The notes: a model not told the origin generated them from the sequence alone. Positions 17,072 to 26,225 are shown, counted from the stretch's first letter. The stretch is DNA of 64,000 nucleotides from Burkholderiaceae bacterium 16 (GCA_000955785.1 JYOD01000017.1:186132-250131); one strand, 5' to 3'. Numbers and translations are program-made.

Positions 17072-18040
17072 GTGAAAAAGTTCAGCACCCTCACATTGCT
17101 CACTGCGATCACGTTATGCGTTGCAGTTCAGGCACAGGGCGAAGTGGCGTATCCCAGCAAGCCTATCCGCCTGATAGTTCCCACCGCGCCAGGCGGCGGT
17201 GGCGATGTGTTTGCCCGAATCCTGGCGGACCAGATGGGCCGGCGCCTCAAGCAGCCGCTGGTGGTCGAAAACAATGCGGGCGCCGGCGGCACGATTGCAA
17301 TCGGGCAACTGGCGCGCGCCACTCCGGATGGCTACACGATTGCCCTTGGCACGATGACCACGACCACGCTCGCGCCGGCCGTGTACCGAGCCTTGCCATA
17401 CGACCCGATAAAGGACCTGACCACGATCGCTCGCGTTGGCACATCGCCAATCATCCTGGTCGCCACCAAGGACTTCCCTGCCAACAACCTGAAGGAGCTT
17501 GTGGCGGTAGCGAAAAAGAGCCCGACACCGATTCAGTTCGGTACATGGGGGCTCGGCTCCACGGGCCACTTTTGTGCTGAGGTCCTTGCGCAGAAGACGG
17601 GTATCAAGCTCGACCATATTCCGTTCAAGGGGACCTCCCAGGTGGTTACCGCAATGCTCGGTGGTGTCGTGAAGGTGGGGTTGTTGGACATTGGCAGTGG
17701 CACGGCCGCGGTCAAGTCCGGAAAGGTCAAGGCGCTGGCCATGTGCACCCGTCGCAGTGCGAACTTTCCCAATGTCGCAACGTATAAGGAGCAGGGTGTC
17801 GATTTCGACCAATGGACCGGTTGGGCCATGTTTGCTCCGGCGGGCCTGCCCAGGCCGATTGCAGACAAGCTCGCCGCAGCGGTTCAGGACACGCTAAAGG
17901 ATCCGGCTGTGACCAGCAAGATGGCTGATCTTGGCATTACGCCGGACTTCGTATCAGGCAACGAGCAAGCTGCGACTAACGCCCGCGATATCGAGGTCTG
18001 GAAGCGGGTCGCGCGCGAAGCAAACATCACGCTGGAGTAG
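17072..18040 (+). CDS. Bug/TctC-type periplasmic receptor 1
   Basis: 322-residue solute receptor of the tripartite tricarboxylate transporter (Bug) family. Signal peptide ends VQAQG; the mature chain begins YPSKPIRLIVPTAPGGGGDV, the ligand-carboxylate-binding loop of the family. The GTG at 17072 is chosen because GGAG lies 6 nt before it; an in-frame TTG at 17060 lies upstream of that site. No TctA/TctB membrane genes are nearby, as is common for Bug proteins in Burkholderiales. It is about three quarters identical by eye to the receptor at 18760, most strongly from residue 100 on. Ligand unknown, likely a carboxylate. Confidence 0.9.
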   Translation: MKKFSTLTLLTAITLCVAVQAQGEVAYPSKPIRLIVPTAPGGGGDVFARILADQMGRRLKQPLVVENNAGAGGTIAIGQLARATPDGYTIALGTMTTTTLAPAVYRALPYDPIKDLTTIARVGTSPIILVATKDFPANNLKELVAVAKKSPTPIQFGTWGLGSTGHFCAEVLAQKTGIKLDHIPFKGTSQVVTAMLGGVVKVGLLDIGSGTAAVKSGKVKALAMCTRRSANFPNVATYKEQGVDFDQWTGWAMFAPAGLPRPIADKLAAAVQDTLKDPAVTSKMADLGITPDFVSGNEQAATNARDIEVWKRVAREANITLE

Positions 18041-18129
18041 GCAATCGCCAAATGCTGTAGCCAGGCCGGCGTCTGATCGGCCTCGGCCCTGTACTTCGCC
18101 GGAAAACGATCATTCCATAGGAGGTTGAG

Positions 18130-18636
18130 ATGGCACTACCGAAGGTTGTTACGCATCAGGACCGATTGCTTTCGGTCAATATCCATGAGTCGCAGGAGTT
18201 TCCGGGATCCGAATCGGGCTCCACAATCATCCCCTTGTTCCTCGATCGCGAGAACGGAGTATGGGTGCTGTATGGCAAGTTCGAACCGGGCACGACGCTG
18301 CCGCCGCACTTCCACACCGGCACCGTGCACTTCTTCACGACCAAAGGGCAGTGGAACTATGTGGAGTACCCGGATGACCCTCAAACTGCTGGTAGCTACC
18401 TTTACGAACCCGGTGGCTCGGTGCATACGTTCTCGGTGCCGGCGGATGCTAAAGAACCTGCCGAGGGCTTCATGGTGGTGTACGGAGCCAACGTCATCTT
18501 CGCCGATGGGGAGTACCAGAGCGTTCGGGATGCCGGAGCCATCGAAGAAGGCATTCTTGCCGCGGCTCGGAACGCCGGCCTTCCTGTGCCCCGGTATATC
18601 CGTCCAAAGGGTGGCGCGGAGTTTTCGCGGGACTAA
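18130..18636 (+). CDS. Cupin, 2,4'-dihydroxyacetophenone dioxygenase-like
   Basis: 168-residue single cupin. Metal-ligand motif PPHFHTGTVHFFTTKGQW gives His60 and His62; His99 in GGSVHTF completes the usual triad, with Glu79 in NYVEY as a possible fourth ligand. The pattern (PHFHTG.VH..T.KG.W.Y.EY) is that of 2,4'-dihydroxyacetophenone dioxygenase family proteins, which cleave a C-C bond next to a ketone with O2. Substrate here is not proven. SD GGAGGTTG precedes ATG 18130. It is placed between the two Bug receptors and probably co-transcribed with receptor 1 (89-bp gap). Confidence 0.78.
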   Translation: MALPKVVTHQDRLLSVNIHESQEFPGSESGSTIIPLFLDRENGVWVLYGKFEPGTTLPPHFHTGTVHFFTTKGQWNYVEYPDDPQTAGSYLYEPGGSVHTFSVPADAKEPAEGFMVVYGANVIFADGEYQSVRDAGAIEEGILAAARNAGLPVPRYIRPKGGAEFSRD

Positions 18637-18649
18637 CTCGCAATAGTCT

Positions 18650-18664
18650 GGGAAGCGCTTTCCC
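18650..18664. promoter_or_regulatory. Possible LacI-type operator O5
   Basis: GGGAAGCGCTTTCCC contains the palindrome AAGCGCTT with CG in the centre, between the cupin gene and the second Bug gene. The core differs from AAACGTTT, so it may bind the same regulator weakly or another LacI-family protein. Confidence 0.4.
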
Positions 18665-18759
18665 ATGCGGCCACAGGGCAGAGCACTCGAAATCGGTGCT
18701 CGCTCGGAAGGCGCGGATCATCGATCCTCACGTACAAGAAGATTATGGAGACAAGCGTC

Positions 18760-19731
18760 ATGAAGAAGTCCCTTTGCGTGGGCCTCTTGGCCATATGTGC
18801 GACGTTCGCTAGTGCTGCGATGGCCGAGGCTCCCGGTGATTACCCTGCGCGTCCCATCAAATTGATCGTGCCGTCGGCGGCGGGCGGCGGCGCGGACGCT
18901 TTCGGTCGACTGCTCGGTGAGCAGCTCAGCAAGCGATTCAAGCAGTCGTTCGTGGTGGAGAACATCGCAGGCGCCGCAGGAACGATCGCGATCGGGCAGC
19001 TCGCTCACGCCAAGCAGGATGGCTATACGATTGCGCTGGGGACGATGACCACCACCACGCTTGCACCCGCGGTCTATCATCAGTTGCCCTACGATCCCAT
19101 CAAGAGCCTTACCACCGTGGCGCGGGTTGGCACATCGCCGATTATTCTCGTAGCAACAACGGATTTTCCTGCAAACAACCTCAAGGAGTTTGTCGAGCTG
19201 GCCAAGAAGAGTCCCAAGCCCATTCAGTTCGGTACCTGGGGGGCGGGCTCGACTGGTCATTTCTGTGCGGAGGTGCTTGCGCAGAAGACCGGCATCAAGC
19301 TCGATCACATTCCGTTCAAGGGAGGCGCTGCCGTCATGACGGCGATGATGGGCGATGTCGTGAAGGTGGGATGGCTCGACATCGGCTCGGGAACCACGGC
19401 AGTGAAGACCGGCAAGATCAAGGCACTTGCCATGTGCACCCGACGTACATCGAACTTCCCGAATGTGGCAACGTACAAGGAACAGGGGGTCGATTTCGAT
19501 CAGTGGACTGGTTGGGCCATGTTCGCCCCCGCAGGCGTGCCGAAGCCGATCGTCGAGAAGATCTCGGCGGCGCTTAGGGATACGCTCCAGGACCCCACCG
19601 TCAAGGCCAAAATGCTCGACTGGGGCATTACCCCTGACTATCTATCTGGCGAAGAACAGGCAGCGGTCAACGCCCGCGAGATTGAAGTCTGGAAGCGGGT
19701 TGCAAAGGAGGCAAATATCACGCTCGATTGA
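18760..19731 (+). CDS. Bug/TctC-type periplasmic receptor 2
   Basis: 323-residue paralogue of the receptor at 17072. Signal peptide MKKSLCVGLLAICATFASAA, mature start YPARPIKLIVPSAAGGGADA. Long stretches are identical to receptor 1 (for example TIALGTMTTTTLAPAVY, GHFCAEVLAQKTGIKLDHIP and NVATYKEQGVDFDQWTGWAM), while the first lobe after the signal peptide differs more. ATG 18760 has GGAG 9 nt upstream; the in-frame ATG 18745 would add five residues before a normal signal peptide. A tandem duplication with divergence of the ligand loop is the simplest reading. Confidence 0.9.
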   Translation: MKKSLCVGLLAICATFASAAMAEAPGDYPARPIKLIVPSAAGGGADAFGRLLGEQLSKRFKQSFVVENIAGAAGTIAIGQLAHAKQDGYTIALGTMTTTTLAPAVYHQLPYDPIKSLTTVARVGTSPIILVATTDFPANNLKEFVELAKKSPKPIQFGTWGAGSTGHFCAEVLAQKTGIKLDHIPFKGGAAVMTAMMGDVVKVGWLDIGSGTTAVKTGKIKALAMCTRRTSNFPNVATYKEQGVDFDQWTGWAMFAPAGVPKPIVEKISAALRDTLQDPTVKAKMLDWGITPDYLSGEEQAAVNAREIEVWKRVAKEANITLD

Positions 19732-19764
19732 TCGAAATCGGCCGGCGCGCATTAGGGCGCAGAC

Positions 19765-19867
19765 GCCGGATCGGCTGGGCGCGATCGCAGAGGAGCAGGG
19801 CTGCACCCTCTCGCAGCTTGTGTTGGCCTGGCTGTACAACAAGAGCAGCAATGTCGTCGCGATTTAA
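19765..19867 (+). pseudogene. Aldo/keto reductase C-terminal fragment
   Basis: Plus-strand reading LGAIAEEQGCTLSQLVLAWL then YNKSSNVVAI before a stop at 19867. The pattern IAeekGctpaqlALAWll...VVaIPG is that of aldo/keto reductases just before their C-terminus. No start and no other part of the gene is present. The following bases to 20158 show no gene. Confidence 0.5.
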
Positions 19868-20158
19868 GGACTCGGGCTGTTTCGAGCGTGTGAAGCATCG
19901 GTAGCATGTACCTCGATAGGAGCCTCGCAAGATGACCATCCAATGTCCGCTTTGGCCGATCTGCAGGCCTCGGGGCTATGCCAGAGGAAGGTTCCGTAAG
20001 CGCGCATGTACGGTCACCCAAGGTGGCATCGGCGATCGCCGCTTCATCGACCATTTCTGCCATGCAGCTTGCCGCGTCGGGTCAGCGTTCGGGGCGTGTC
20101 GTTGTGACGGTGGCGTGATACAGTCGGCACGGTACCGACGGACGGCGAGTGGGAGTGA

Positions 20159-20650
20159 ATGAAGACGCTGCTGATCATCTATCACACGATGACGGGGGGA
20201 ACAGAGCAGATGGCCGAGACGGCAGCCGATGCGGCACGCATGCAGTCTGGCGTCGCAGTCAAGCTGCAGCGTGCGGCCGAGACCGGTCCGGACGATGTGC
20301 TGGCCGCCGATGGCTATCTGTTCGCGACGCCGGAGAACCTGGCTGCGATGTCGGGGATGATGAAGGACTTTTTCGATCGCTGCTACTACGCGGCACTTGA
20401 CCGTGTGAATGGCCGACCGTACGCGGCCATGATCTGCGCCGGCAGCGACGGGCAGAACGCACTGCGTCAGGTCGAACGCATCGCCACTGGCTGGCGCCTC
20501 AAGTGTGTGGCGCCAGGCCTGATCATCTGTACCCATGCACAGACGCCCGAACGCATTCTAGCGCGCAAGGAGATCGGCGCGGAAGACCTTACGCGCTGTG
20601 CCGAACTCGGTGCCGGATTGGCGGCGGGTCTTGCGCTAGGCGTCTTCTGA
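20159..20650 (+). CDS. Flavodoxin-like NAD(P)H-dependent reductase
   Basis: 163-residue flavodoxin-fold protein. It begins KTLLIIYHTMTGGTEQMAE, the FMN-phosphate loop (TxTGxTxxM), and has a second flavin loop in GYLFATPENLAAMSGMMKDF and a third in MICAGSDG. It would bind FMN and reduce a small substrate or partner. GGGAGTGA lies directly before ATG 20159, a close-spaced SD. No operon partner. Confidence 0.8.
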   Translation: MKTLLIIYHTMTGGTEQMAETAADAARMQSGVAVKLQRAAETGPDDVLAADGYLFATPENLAAMSGMMKDFFDRCYYAALDRVNGRPYAAMICAGSDGQNALRQVERIATGWRLKCVAPGLIICTHAQTPERILARKEIGAEDLTRCAELGAGLAAGLALGVF

Positions 20651-21105
20651 CACCGGTTCCAGCCGCGTTCGGACTTAGCTCGATGGGCGGCCGAACCCTT
20701 TCGTCTGATGCGGCTTCCTTACATCGCCCTGGTTTGCTCCCACGCAACCCGACAGTGCGCAAACGCCCCAAGAACCCTGAACTCATCCGAAACCAGTGCC
20801 TGTCGGTCGTACGGGACCTGCTGGTCTCTCACGGTCCGGAGTTCGGACAAGCCGCCGAACTTGTCGGGCAACTGGGTATCCGCGTCGGCTGAGTTCGCGA
20901 ACGAGCCAATGCGATCCGATGGGAGCCCTTGGAATCTCGGCTGGTTTCCTTGCCTCGTTCGCCGCAAGGCATCTCCGAGTCGAACGGGATGGACTGCCGA
21001 TACGACGCGCCAATCGTCAGCCATGTCCGGCGCCCGGACGTCTTTGAGCGGTCGGCGGGAAATCTGTCGCGGCTTGGCCGCGTCACGGCGGTAGCGGGGA
21101 GGTGT
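20651..21105 (+). other. Gap with a possible IS3-type transposase remnant
   Basis: 455 bases without an intact gene. Around 20940-21060 the plus strand reads SPQGISESNGM...VSHVRRPDVFERS, which recalls the DDE-domain end of IS3-family OrfB (SPESNGMAEAFVKTFKRDY), but the next conserved block is lost. No terminal inverted repeats were found. Treat as a weak remnant only. Confidence 0.2.
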
Positions 21106-21912
21106 CTAACTAAACCCCAGCGTGAACGCCAGAAGCAGCGCATTCACGATGAGCAAGCCATAGACGATCGCCATGGCCGTTGAGATGGTCCGAGGCTGTT
21201 CATGTTCTGGCGAGGCGCGCCGATCGCGCCTGCGTTTCCACAGGCAGGCCGTGCCAATGCCGAAGGCGGCGAAGCCTGTCAGCAGGCCTGGCAACCCGAC
21301 GGCGCCCGATGCTGGCTTGGGCGTAGCTCGCCCGGTTGCAGTCGAGGTCGGCGAGGCCTGAAAGGAGGCAGCCGTCGGCGGTGTTGGCCCGATCGGTTGC
21401 GGGCTCTCTTGCATGGCAATCAACTGAGCCGGCGTCGCCCGATCTTCCGCGGCAGGTGTTGGCGCTTGCTTTGGCGGGACGGGCGCCGCAACGGTTGTAC
21501 CTGGCGGGACGGATCGCGATGCTGGTTTGCTGCGGGCAGCATCCCGCCACCGCCACCATTGATGGAACAGGTTATCAAGACAGCGCACGGAGCCGCAGGC
21601 ATCCCTTTCGATGCGCCAGGCGCCGACGTCGGCATCGTTCGTGACGCCGGTCCGCAGCAGCCTCTGCTGCTCGGCGTAGATGCGCTCGTAGCGCATCGAG
21701 AGCTCCGGGTTATCGCAGACCAGGTGCTTGTTACGCGGGCGGTCGTCGGTCACCAGCGTACATCTTGTCCCGTTGCCGTATGGATCTTCGCAGCGGACCG
21801 ATCTCGCGCCCAGCGCTGACTTACAGTTGATGTCGGATGCCTGCGCGCCATCGAAGGCGGACAGGCCCAAGACAACGAGCACGGCCAGGTGTCCTGTGAC
21901 CCTGTTCATCAT
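21106..21912 (-). CDS. LprI-like secreted/membrane protein
   Basis: 268-residue protein. Signal peptide (to DGAQA), then a Cys-rich domain with INCKSALGARSVRCEDP and a segment resembling lysozyme-inhibitor LprI/DUF1311 (LVCDNPELSMRYERIYAEQQRLLR, WRIERDACGSVRCLDNLFHQW). A Pro/Ala/Thr-rich linker (about residues 140-200) follows, then two membrane segments (GLPGLLTGFAAFGIGTACLW and AMAIVYGLLIVNALLLAFTL) flanking an Arg-rich loop. The C-terminal membrane anchor is unusual for LprI. Role unknown; surface or envelope protection is a guess. Confidence 0.65.
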   Translation of the reverse strand: MMNRVTGHLAVLVVLGLSAFDGAQASDINCKSALGARSVRCEDPYGNGTRCTLVTDDRPRNKHLVCDNPELSMRYERIYAEQQRLLRTGVTNDADVGAWRIERDACGSVRCLDNLFHQWWRWRDAARSKPASRSVPPGTTVAAPVPPKQAPTPAAEDRATPAQLIAMQESPQPIGPTPPTAASFQASPTSTATGRATPKPASGAVGLPGLLTGFAAFGIGTACLWKRRRDRRASPEHEQPRTISTAMAIVYGLLIVNALLLAFTLGFS

Positions 21913-22452
21913 TGCTCCTCATGGCAGTGGCCACGTCGGCCTTGAGGTTCAACATAGTCGATGGTTGTGTGGGGCGGCAAGCGCGCAGTTAGCAACGCGT
22001 GCGGTAGTGCACTTCCTTCGACGTCGCATGTGATTGGTGCGGCTGGCGAACAGGCGCATCGGCGTTTCCCGGCGAGATGCTCAACGCCTGATGCGCTCGA
22101 CAAACGCGCCGGCAAGTGCTCTATCAGTTCCCGCTGCATCAATTCGGCTTCGCCGCGCACACCGCATGGAAGCCGCGTCGTCATGGCTGCCGGCATTCAC
22201 GTGCCGGGTGCAAACCTTCGCGCACGTCCGCTGCCCGTGCATAAAGAGGCGCAGTGTAGCGCCGCTCTCCTACTTCTGGATGATGCCTCGCCTGGGCAAA
22301 CTGCACCAGAATTTGCCAGAGCCTTAACTGGGCGGGGAAATCACGAGGCGAATCGAGTTCGCGGCTCCAGCCGCGACCTTGCCGCCTGGCGCCTGCGCCA
22401 CGACGGGCTTCCAACGCAACGACTGCGGGTTGCAACTCGGGAGAACTCTGCC
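21913..22452. other. Long non-coding stretch
   Basis: 540 bases between two divergent genes. No frame shows a recognisable domain or a ribosome site on either strand, and no strong hairpin was found. It presumably carries both promoters. Confidence 0.4.
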
Positions 22453-22932
22453 ATGAAGCTATCTAGCATTGCTGTCCTGGCGCTTGCGCTCGCCGGATGC
22501 GCCACGAACCAAGGTATCCCGGGCAACGCCCAGGCATCGCGCACGGAAAGCTGCAAGGTCACGTCAGAGCAGGAGATTGCGGCGTTGTTCGATCGGTGGA
22601 ACCGGTCGCTGCAAACAGGGGATCCCCACAAGGTGGCCGCCAACTATGCGGAGCGCTCAATTCTTCTTCCGACGGTATCCAATAAGCCTCGCTTGACGGT
22701 CGCAGAGAGAGAGGACTATTTCCATCACTTTCTACAGGACGGCCCGTCCGGAAAGATCGACTTCCGCAGCATTGAACTGGGGTGCAATTCCGCTGTCGAT
22801 TCCGGGCTTTACACGTTCACCTTCTCCCGAACTGGCGCCGTCGTTAAGGCCCGCTATACCTATACCTATCATTGGGATGGGGTGCAATGGCTGATTACAA
22901 GCCATCACTCATCGGTCATGCCGGAGAAGTAA
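22453..22932 (+). CDS. SnoaL/DUF4440-like lipoprotein
   Basis: 159-residue lipoprotein: lipobox LALAGCATNQ (Cys at about residue 16) after a short hydrophobic signal. The mature part has the NTF2-fold pattern EQEIAALFDRWNRSLQTGDPHKVAANYAER, a middle PRLTVAEREDYFHHFL and a C-terminal sheet YTYTYHWDGVQWLITSHHSS, typical of the calcium/calmodulin-kinase association domain (SgcJ/EcaC, DUF4440). It would sit on a membrane facing the periplasm. No partner is evident. Confidence 0.78.
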   Translation: MKLSSIAVLALALAGCATNQGIPGNAQASRTESCKVTSEQEIAALFDRWNRSLQTGDPHKVAANYAERSILLPTVSNKPRLTVAEREDYFHHFLQDGPSGKIDFRSIELGCNSAVDSGLYTFTFSRTGAVVKARYTYTYHWDGVQWLITSHHSSVMPEK

Positions 22933-22988
22933 GACGTCGGGCGCGGGTCGCAAGGCAAGATGCCAGACGGCTTCAATCGATAGAGACC

Positions 22989-23011
22989 AAAAAACGCCCG
23001 CCAAAGCGGGC
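22989..23011 (-). terminator. Terminator of the second porin gene
   Basis: GCCCGC (22996-23001), loop CAAA, GCGGGC (23006-23011); the A-run at 22989-22994 gives a T-run on the minus strand. It ends the porin transcript that begins at 24157. Confidence 0.8.
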
Positions 23012-23065
23012 CAATGTCGATATGGGACATTCGCGCCGGGCCGTCCGCAGCCCGCGCGCGGATTC

Positions 23066-24157
23066 TCAGAAGCGATGCCGCACGCCAACGATCGCACCAA
23101 GCTGGCTTTGCCCGGTACCCACCTGCTCGGTGGCGTTGACGAGGGTCGTGGCGCTGGGGTTGAGCGACGGCCCGAAGCCGGACAATCCCATCGCAGAGCC
23201 ATCGCGGTTCTTCGCATAGGCGAGGATCGTATAGAGGTCGGTGCGCTTGGAGAGCGCGTACGTGCCGGACAGCACAAAGCTGTAGGGATCGGCCGACGAG
23301 TTGCGCACGTCCGTATAGTACGCAGCGCCTGTGAGCGACAGTGCCGGCGTTGCCTGGTACTGCACGCCCGCCCAGTAGAGGTTGGTGCGCAGCGAGCTGG
23401 TGGTGAAGTCGCCGCTGTAATAGCGGTAGCCTGCCAGGACCTTGAGTTGCGAGAAGGCGAACGCTGCCCCCACTGCCGCGCGGCGTTCGCGATTGTCCTG
23501 CAGGGCTACGGTGCTGCCGCGCACTTCGTCGTAGGCCACGCGCGTGGAGAACGGGCCATTGGCGTAGCCAAGGCTTGCGCTCCATTCACGGCCGGCTTTG
23601 GAGGCGCCGGGGATTTCGCCGCCGGCCGTACTGTCATAGCCCGTGCTGTAGAGCAGGCCGTAATAGATGCCGCCCGTGGTGCCCGTGAACTTGACGGAGT
23701 TGTCGGCGCGGCCGGACATCCATTTGTCGTGCATCAGCAATGAATAGCGCGTCGAGATGACCATCGGGTCGAACGCCGACGAGAAGTCGAACAGCAGGGT
23801 CTGATGGCGGCCGAGGGTCAGCGTGCCGTACGGGTTCTGCAGGCCGACGAACGCCTGGCGGCCGAACAGGCGGCCGCCCTGGTTGACCTTGCCCGTGTCC
23901 AGGTCGAATCCGTTTTCCAGCACGAACACACCTTTCAGGCCGCTGCCGAGATCTTCCGTGCCGCGCAGGCCAAAGCGGGAGGTGGAGAGATTGCCGGTGG
24001 ACATCCGCACCGTGGAGGCACTGCCGCCGCCGGCGGTGGGCACGTGGCTCAGGTATTCGATACCGGCGTCGACCACGCCGTAGAGCGTGATGCTGCCTTG
24101 CGCCAGCGCAGCGCCGGGGATAAGCGGCAACAGCGCCAGCCATGCACGAGATTTCAT
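23066..24157 (-). CDS. Burkholderia-type general porin
   Basis: 363-residue outer-membrane porin. Signal peptide ends ALA; QGSITLYGVVDAGIEYLSHV is the first strand, FGLRGTEDLG and LFGRQAFVGLQNPYG are conserved, and the C-terminus is LGAIVGVRHRF with the terminal Phe. A minus-strand terminator follows. It is a paralogue of the porin at 1381 with different loop sequences, so pore properties may differ. Confidence 0.93.
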   Translation of the reverse strand: MKSRAWLALLPLIPGAALAQGSITLYGVVDAGIEYLSHVPTAGGGSASTVRMSTGNLSTSRFGLRGTEDLGSGLKGVFVLENGFDLDTGKVNQGGRLFGRQAFVGLQNPYGTLTLGRHQTLLFDFSSAFDPMVISTRYSLLMHDKWMSGRADNSVKFTGTTGGIYYGLLYSTGYDSTAGGEIPGASKAGREWSASLGYANGPFSTRVAYDEVRGSTVALQDNRERRAAVGAAFAFSQLKVLAGYRYYSGDFTTSSLRTNLYWAGVQYQATPALSLTGAAYYTDVRNSSADPYSFVLSGTYALSKRTDLYTILAYAKNRDGSAMGLSGFGPSLNPSATTLVNATEQVGTGQSQLGAIVGVRHRF

Positions 24158-24314
24158 TGCTTGAATTTCCTTATGATTTGCGATGGCCCAAGGGCTCGGT
24201 CATCGCAGCGGCGTCAATGTAGCCTCATAAGGACATTGTGGAAAAGGGAGCTGCCGGGACAGACTGTTCGTGCTGGTGGACAGTATTCACTCCGTCCCGG
24301 CTTCTGGCGGCGTG

Positions 24315-25091
24315 CTACCGCTTGCGTTGCAAAAACGCATTCATATAACGCTGCGGTTCCCCGGTTTCGAACGCGCTGCCAAACTCCGCCACGCTGTTAT
24401 TGATGGACACATCCAGTGACGACTCTTCCCACTCGCGCAACAGCCGCTTCTGCTGCCGTACCACGGCAGGCCCGAAACCAGCCAGCAGCGTAGCAACGCG
24501 TTCGATCTCGGCGTCCAGTTCCGCCAGCGGCACGACCTTGCTCACCAGGCCCCACGCCAGCGCTTCGCGGGCGTCGGAGATTTCGCCTGTCAGCAACATC
24601 CATGCGGCGCGTGCGTTGCCGATCAGCCGCGGCATCAGCGCGGCGTGGATGACGGAGGGGATGCCCACCTTGACCTCTGGCATGCCGACGTGCGCATTGT
24701 CCGCGGCGATGCGGATATCGCAGGCCAGTGCCAGTTCCAGTCCGCCGCCGAGACACCAGCCCGGCATGCGCGCTATCGCCGGAACGGGGAAGTGGCGCAG
24801 CGCGTCGCAAAGCCCGCGCAGGCCGCTGATAAAGCGTTCGCCGCTTTCACGGGTGAGAGCCGCCATTTCCTTGATATCGGCGCCGCCGATAAAGCCTTTT
24901 TCCCCGGCGCCTTGCACGATCAGTACGCGGATCTCGTCGCGGCCGGCCAGCTCGTTCACCGCCTGGGTCAGTGCGGCGATCACCGGCGTGCTCAGGATGT
25001 TGAGCGAGCCCGCCTCACGGATGGTGAGGGTCGCGATGCCGAGGGCGTTGATCTCCACGCCGGCGTAGTGCTTGATATCTGCTTGGCTCAT
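24315..25091 (-). CDS. Enoyl-CoA hydratase/isomerase family protein
   Basis: 258-residue crotonase. Conserved pieces: KGFIGGADIKEMAAL (first oxyanion-hole strand and loop), PVPAIARMPGWCLGGGLELALACDIRIA (second oxyanion hole), and GIPSVIHAALMPRLIG, where Glu of the catalytic position appears replaced (IPSVIHA). This points to a crotonase other than a classical hydratase. Acts on an acyl-CoA thioester in the cytoplasm. It is a single gene facing left; the phasin gene diverges on the other side of a 443-bp gap. Confidence 0.85.
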   Translation of the reverse strand: MSQADIKHYAGVEINALGIATLTIREAGSLNILSTPVIAALTQAVNELAGRDEIRVLIVQGAGEKGFIGGADIKEMAALTRESGERFISGLRGLCDALRHFPVPAIARMPGWCLGGGLELALACDIRIAADNAHVGMPEVKVGIPSVIHAALMPRLIGNARAAWMLLTGEISDAREALAWGLVSKVVPLAELDAEIERVATLLAGFGPAVVRQQKRLLREWEESSLDVSINNSVAEFGSAFETGEPQRYMNAFLQRKR

Positions 25092-25534
25092 GGCTTTGTC
25101 CGTCCTGCTGCAGTTTATTGAAATGAATGTCCTTGACGAGCTTCAGCTGGCAGGGCGACCCGCAGCCGCGCGTAGCGCCGCCGTGGCCGGGGCGTTTCAC
25201 CTTGGTGCCAGCCACGGCCTGATGATGCATGGCTTCTCCCCGGGACAGGTAGTGATAGTGCGGGCGAGTGTATCGGCCGCCCCTCTGGGGGGCCAGCTCA
25301 TTGTCTTGAAGGTGGTGTTCGCCGAATTCGAACGGTGGCGGGCGATTCGTGCCGGACGCAATGGCGTTCCCGAGTGCATTGCCGGGCGCCCGGCAGGCGT
25401 CGGTGCCGCATTGATCTCCAAGTGCCGTGCGGCACGCGCTACACTTGAGCTACCGCGCGGCGTTAGGACAGAAAACCCATCGGCTGGCGCGGCCGGTTTC
25501 CTGCTTCACCTACCCCCCAGCGAGGAGATGCACC
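25092..25534. other. Divergent intergenic region
   Basis: 443 bases between the crotonase and phasin genes. No coding region is supported. An imperfect GC hairpin lies near 25275-25297. The phasin SD is GAGGAG at 25532-25527 neighbourhood, just before ATG 25535. Confidence 0.35.
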
Positions 25535-25960
25535 ATGGCTACAACGTCAAATCCGTTCACCGATTTCAGCAAGTTGCTCGAGCAGTACAAGCTACCGGGG
25601 GTCGACATGACTTCGGTGATCGAAGCGAGGCGCAAGGATATCGACGCCATCACGGAGGCCAACAAGGTCGCCTACGAAGGCATGCAGGCACTGGTGCAGA
25701 AGCAGACGGAGATCCTGAGCAAGACCATGCAGGAGATCCAGGCCGCGGCCCAGAAAATGACCGCCGGCGGCAATCCGGCCGAGGCGATGGCCAAGCAGGG
25801 TGAATTCGTGCAGCAGGGTCTGCAGACGGCGTTCAATAACATGCGCGAACTGGCGGAGATGGCGCAGAAATCGCAAGCCGAGGCGCTGGCCGTGATTACC
25901 AAGCGCGCGGAGCAGAATATCGAAGAGGCGAAGAACCTGATGAAAGGCAAGGGCAAGTAA
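25535..25960 (+). CDS. Phasin-family protein
   Basis: 141-residue, almost wholly helical protein with the phasin-family signature: FTDFSKLLEQYKLPGVDMTS, the RRKDIDAITEANKVAYEGMQ segment, then long amphipathic helices rich in Gln, Ala and Glu. Phasins coat polyhydroxyalkanoate granules. This short type, with SKLLEQYKLPGVD at the N-terminus, is common in Burkholderiales beside PhaP1-like proteins. It lies in the same neighbourhood as the phasin at 26407, with only a DUF3096 gene between. Confidence 0.9.
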   Translation: MATTSNPFTDFSKLLEQYKLPGVDMTSVIEARRKDIDAITEANKVAYEGMQALVQKQTEILSKTMQEIQAAAQKMTAGGNPAEAMAKQGEFVQQGLQTAFNNMRELAEMAQKSQAEALAVITKRAEQNIEEAKNLMKGKGK

Positions 25961-25989
25961 GCGCAAGCCATAAGCCCGTTGCGGACGGC

Positions 25990-26028
25990 CTCGCCAGTGC
26001 GGATCGCTCGCGGTCCTGCACTGGCGAG
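25990..26028 (+). terminator. Hairpin after the phasin gene
   Basis: CTCGCCAGTGC (25990-26000) and GCACTGGCGAG (26018-26028) form a perfect 11-bp stem with a 17-nt loop. No T-run. It lies between the phasin and DUF3096 genes and may attenuate read-through. Confidence 0.5.
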
Positions 26029-26078
26029 CCGCACCGCTGTTTCATGCCTTTGCGTATATCGTTGTGGAGGGGATCCCC

Positions 26079-26225
26079 ATGATCGCCATCACGAACGCCA
26101 GCCCGCTGATTTCGCTGATCGCGGGCATTCTTATCCTGGTCATGCCGCGGTTGCTGAACTACATCGTGGCGATCTACCTGATCGTGATCGGCCTGCTCGG
26201 GCTGTTCGGCGGGCACCTGCACTGA
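26079..26225 (+). CDS. DUF3096 small membrane protein
   Basis: 48-residue protein with SD GGAGGGGATCCCC before ATG 26079. Two hydrophobic helices (ASPLISLIAGILILVMPRLL and YIVAIYLIVIGLLGLFG) joined at NYI; the PLIALIAGILILxxPRLLNYIVAIYLIVIGLLGL pattern is that of DUF3096 proteins. Function unknown. It follows the phasin gene by 118 bp across a hairpin. Confidence 0.85.
   Translation: MIAITNASPLISLIAGILILVMPRLLNYIVAIYLIVIGLLGLFGGHLH

Noticed and set aside
20740..21105. Intact insertion sequence
   Set aside because: Only one transposase-like phrase is readable, in a short frame; no inverted ends or target duplication were found.
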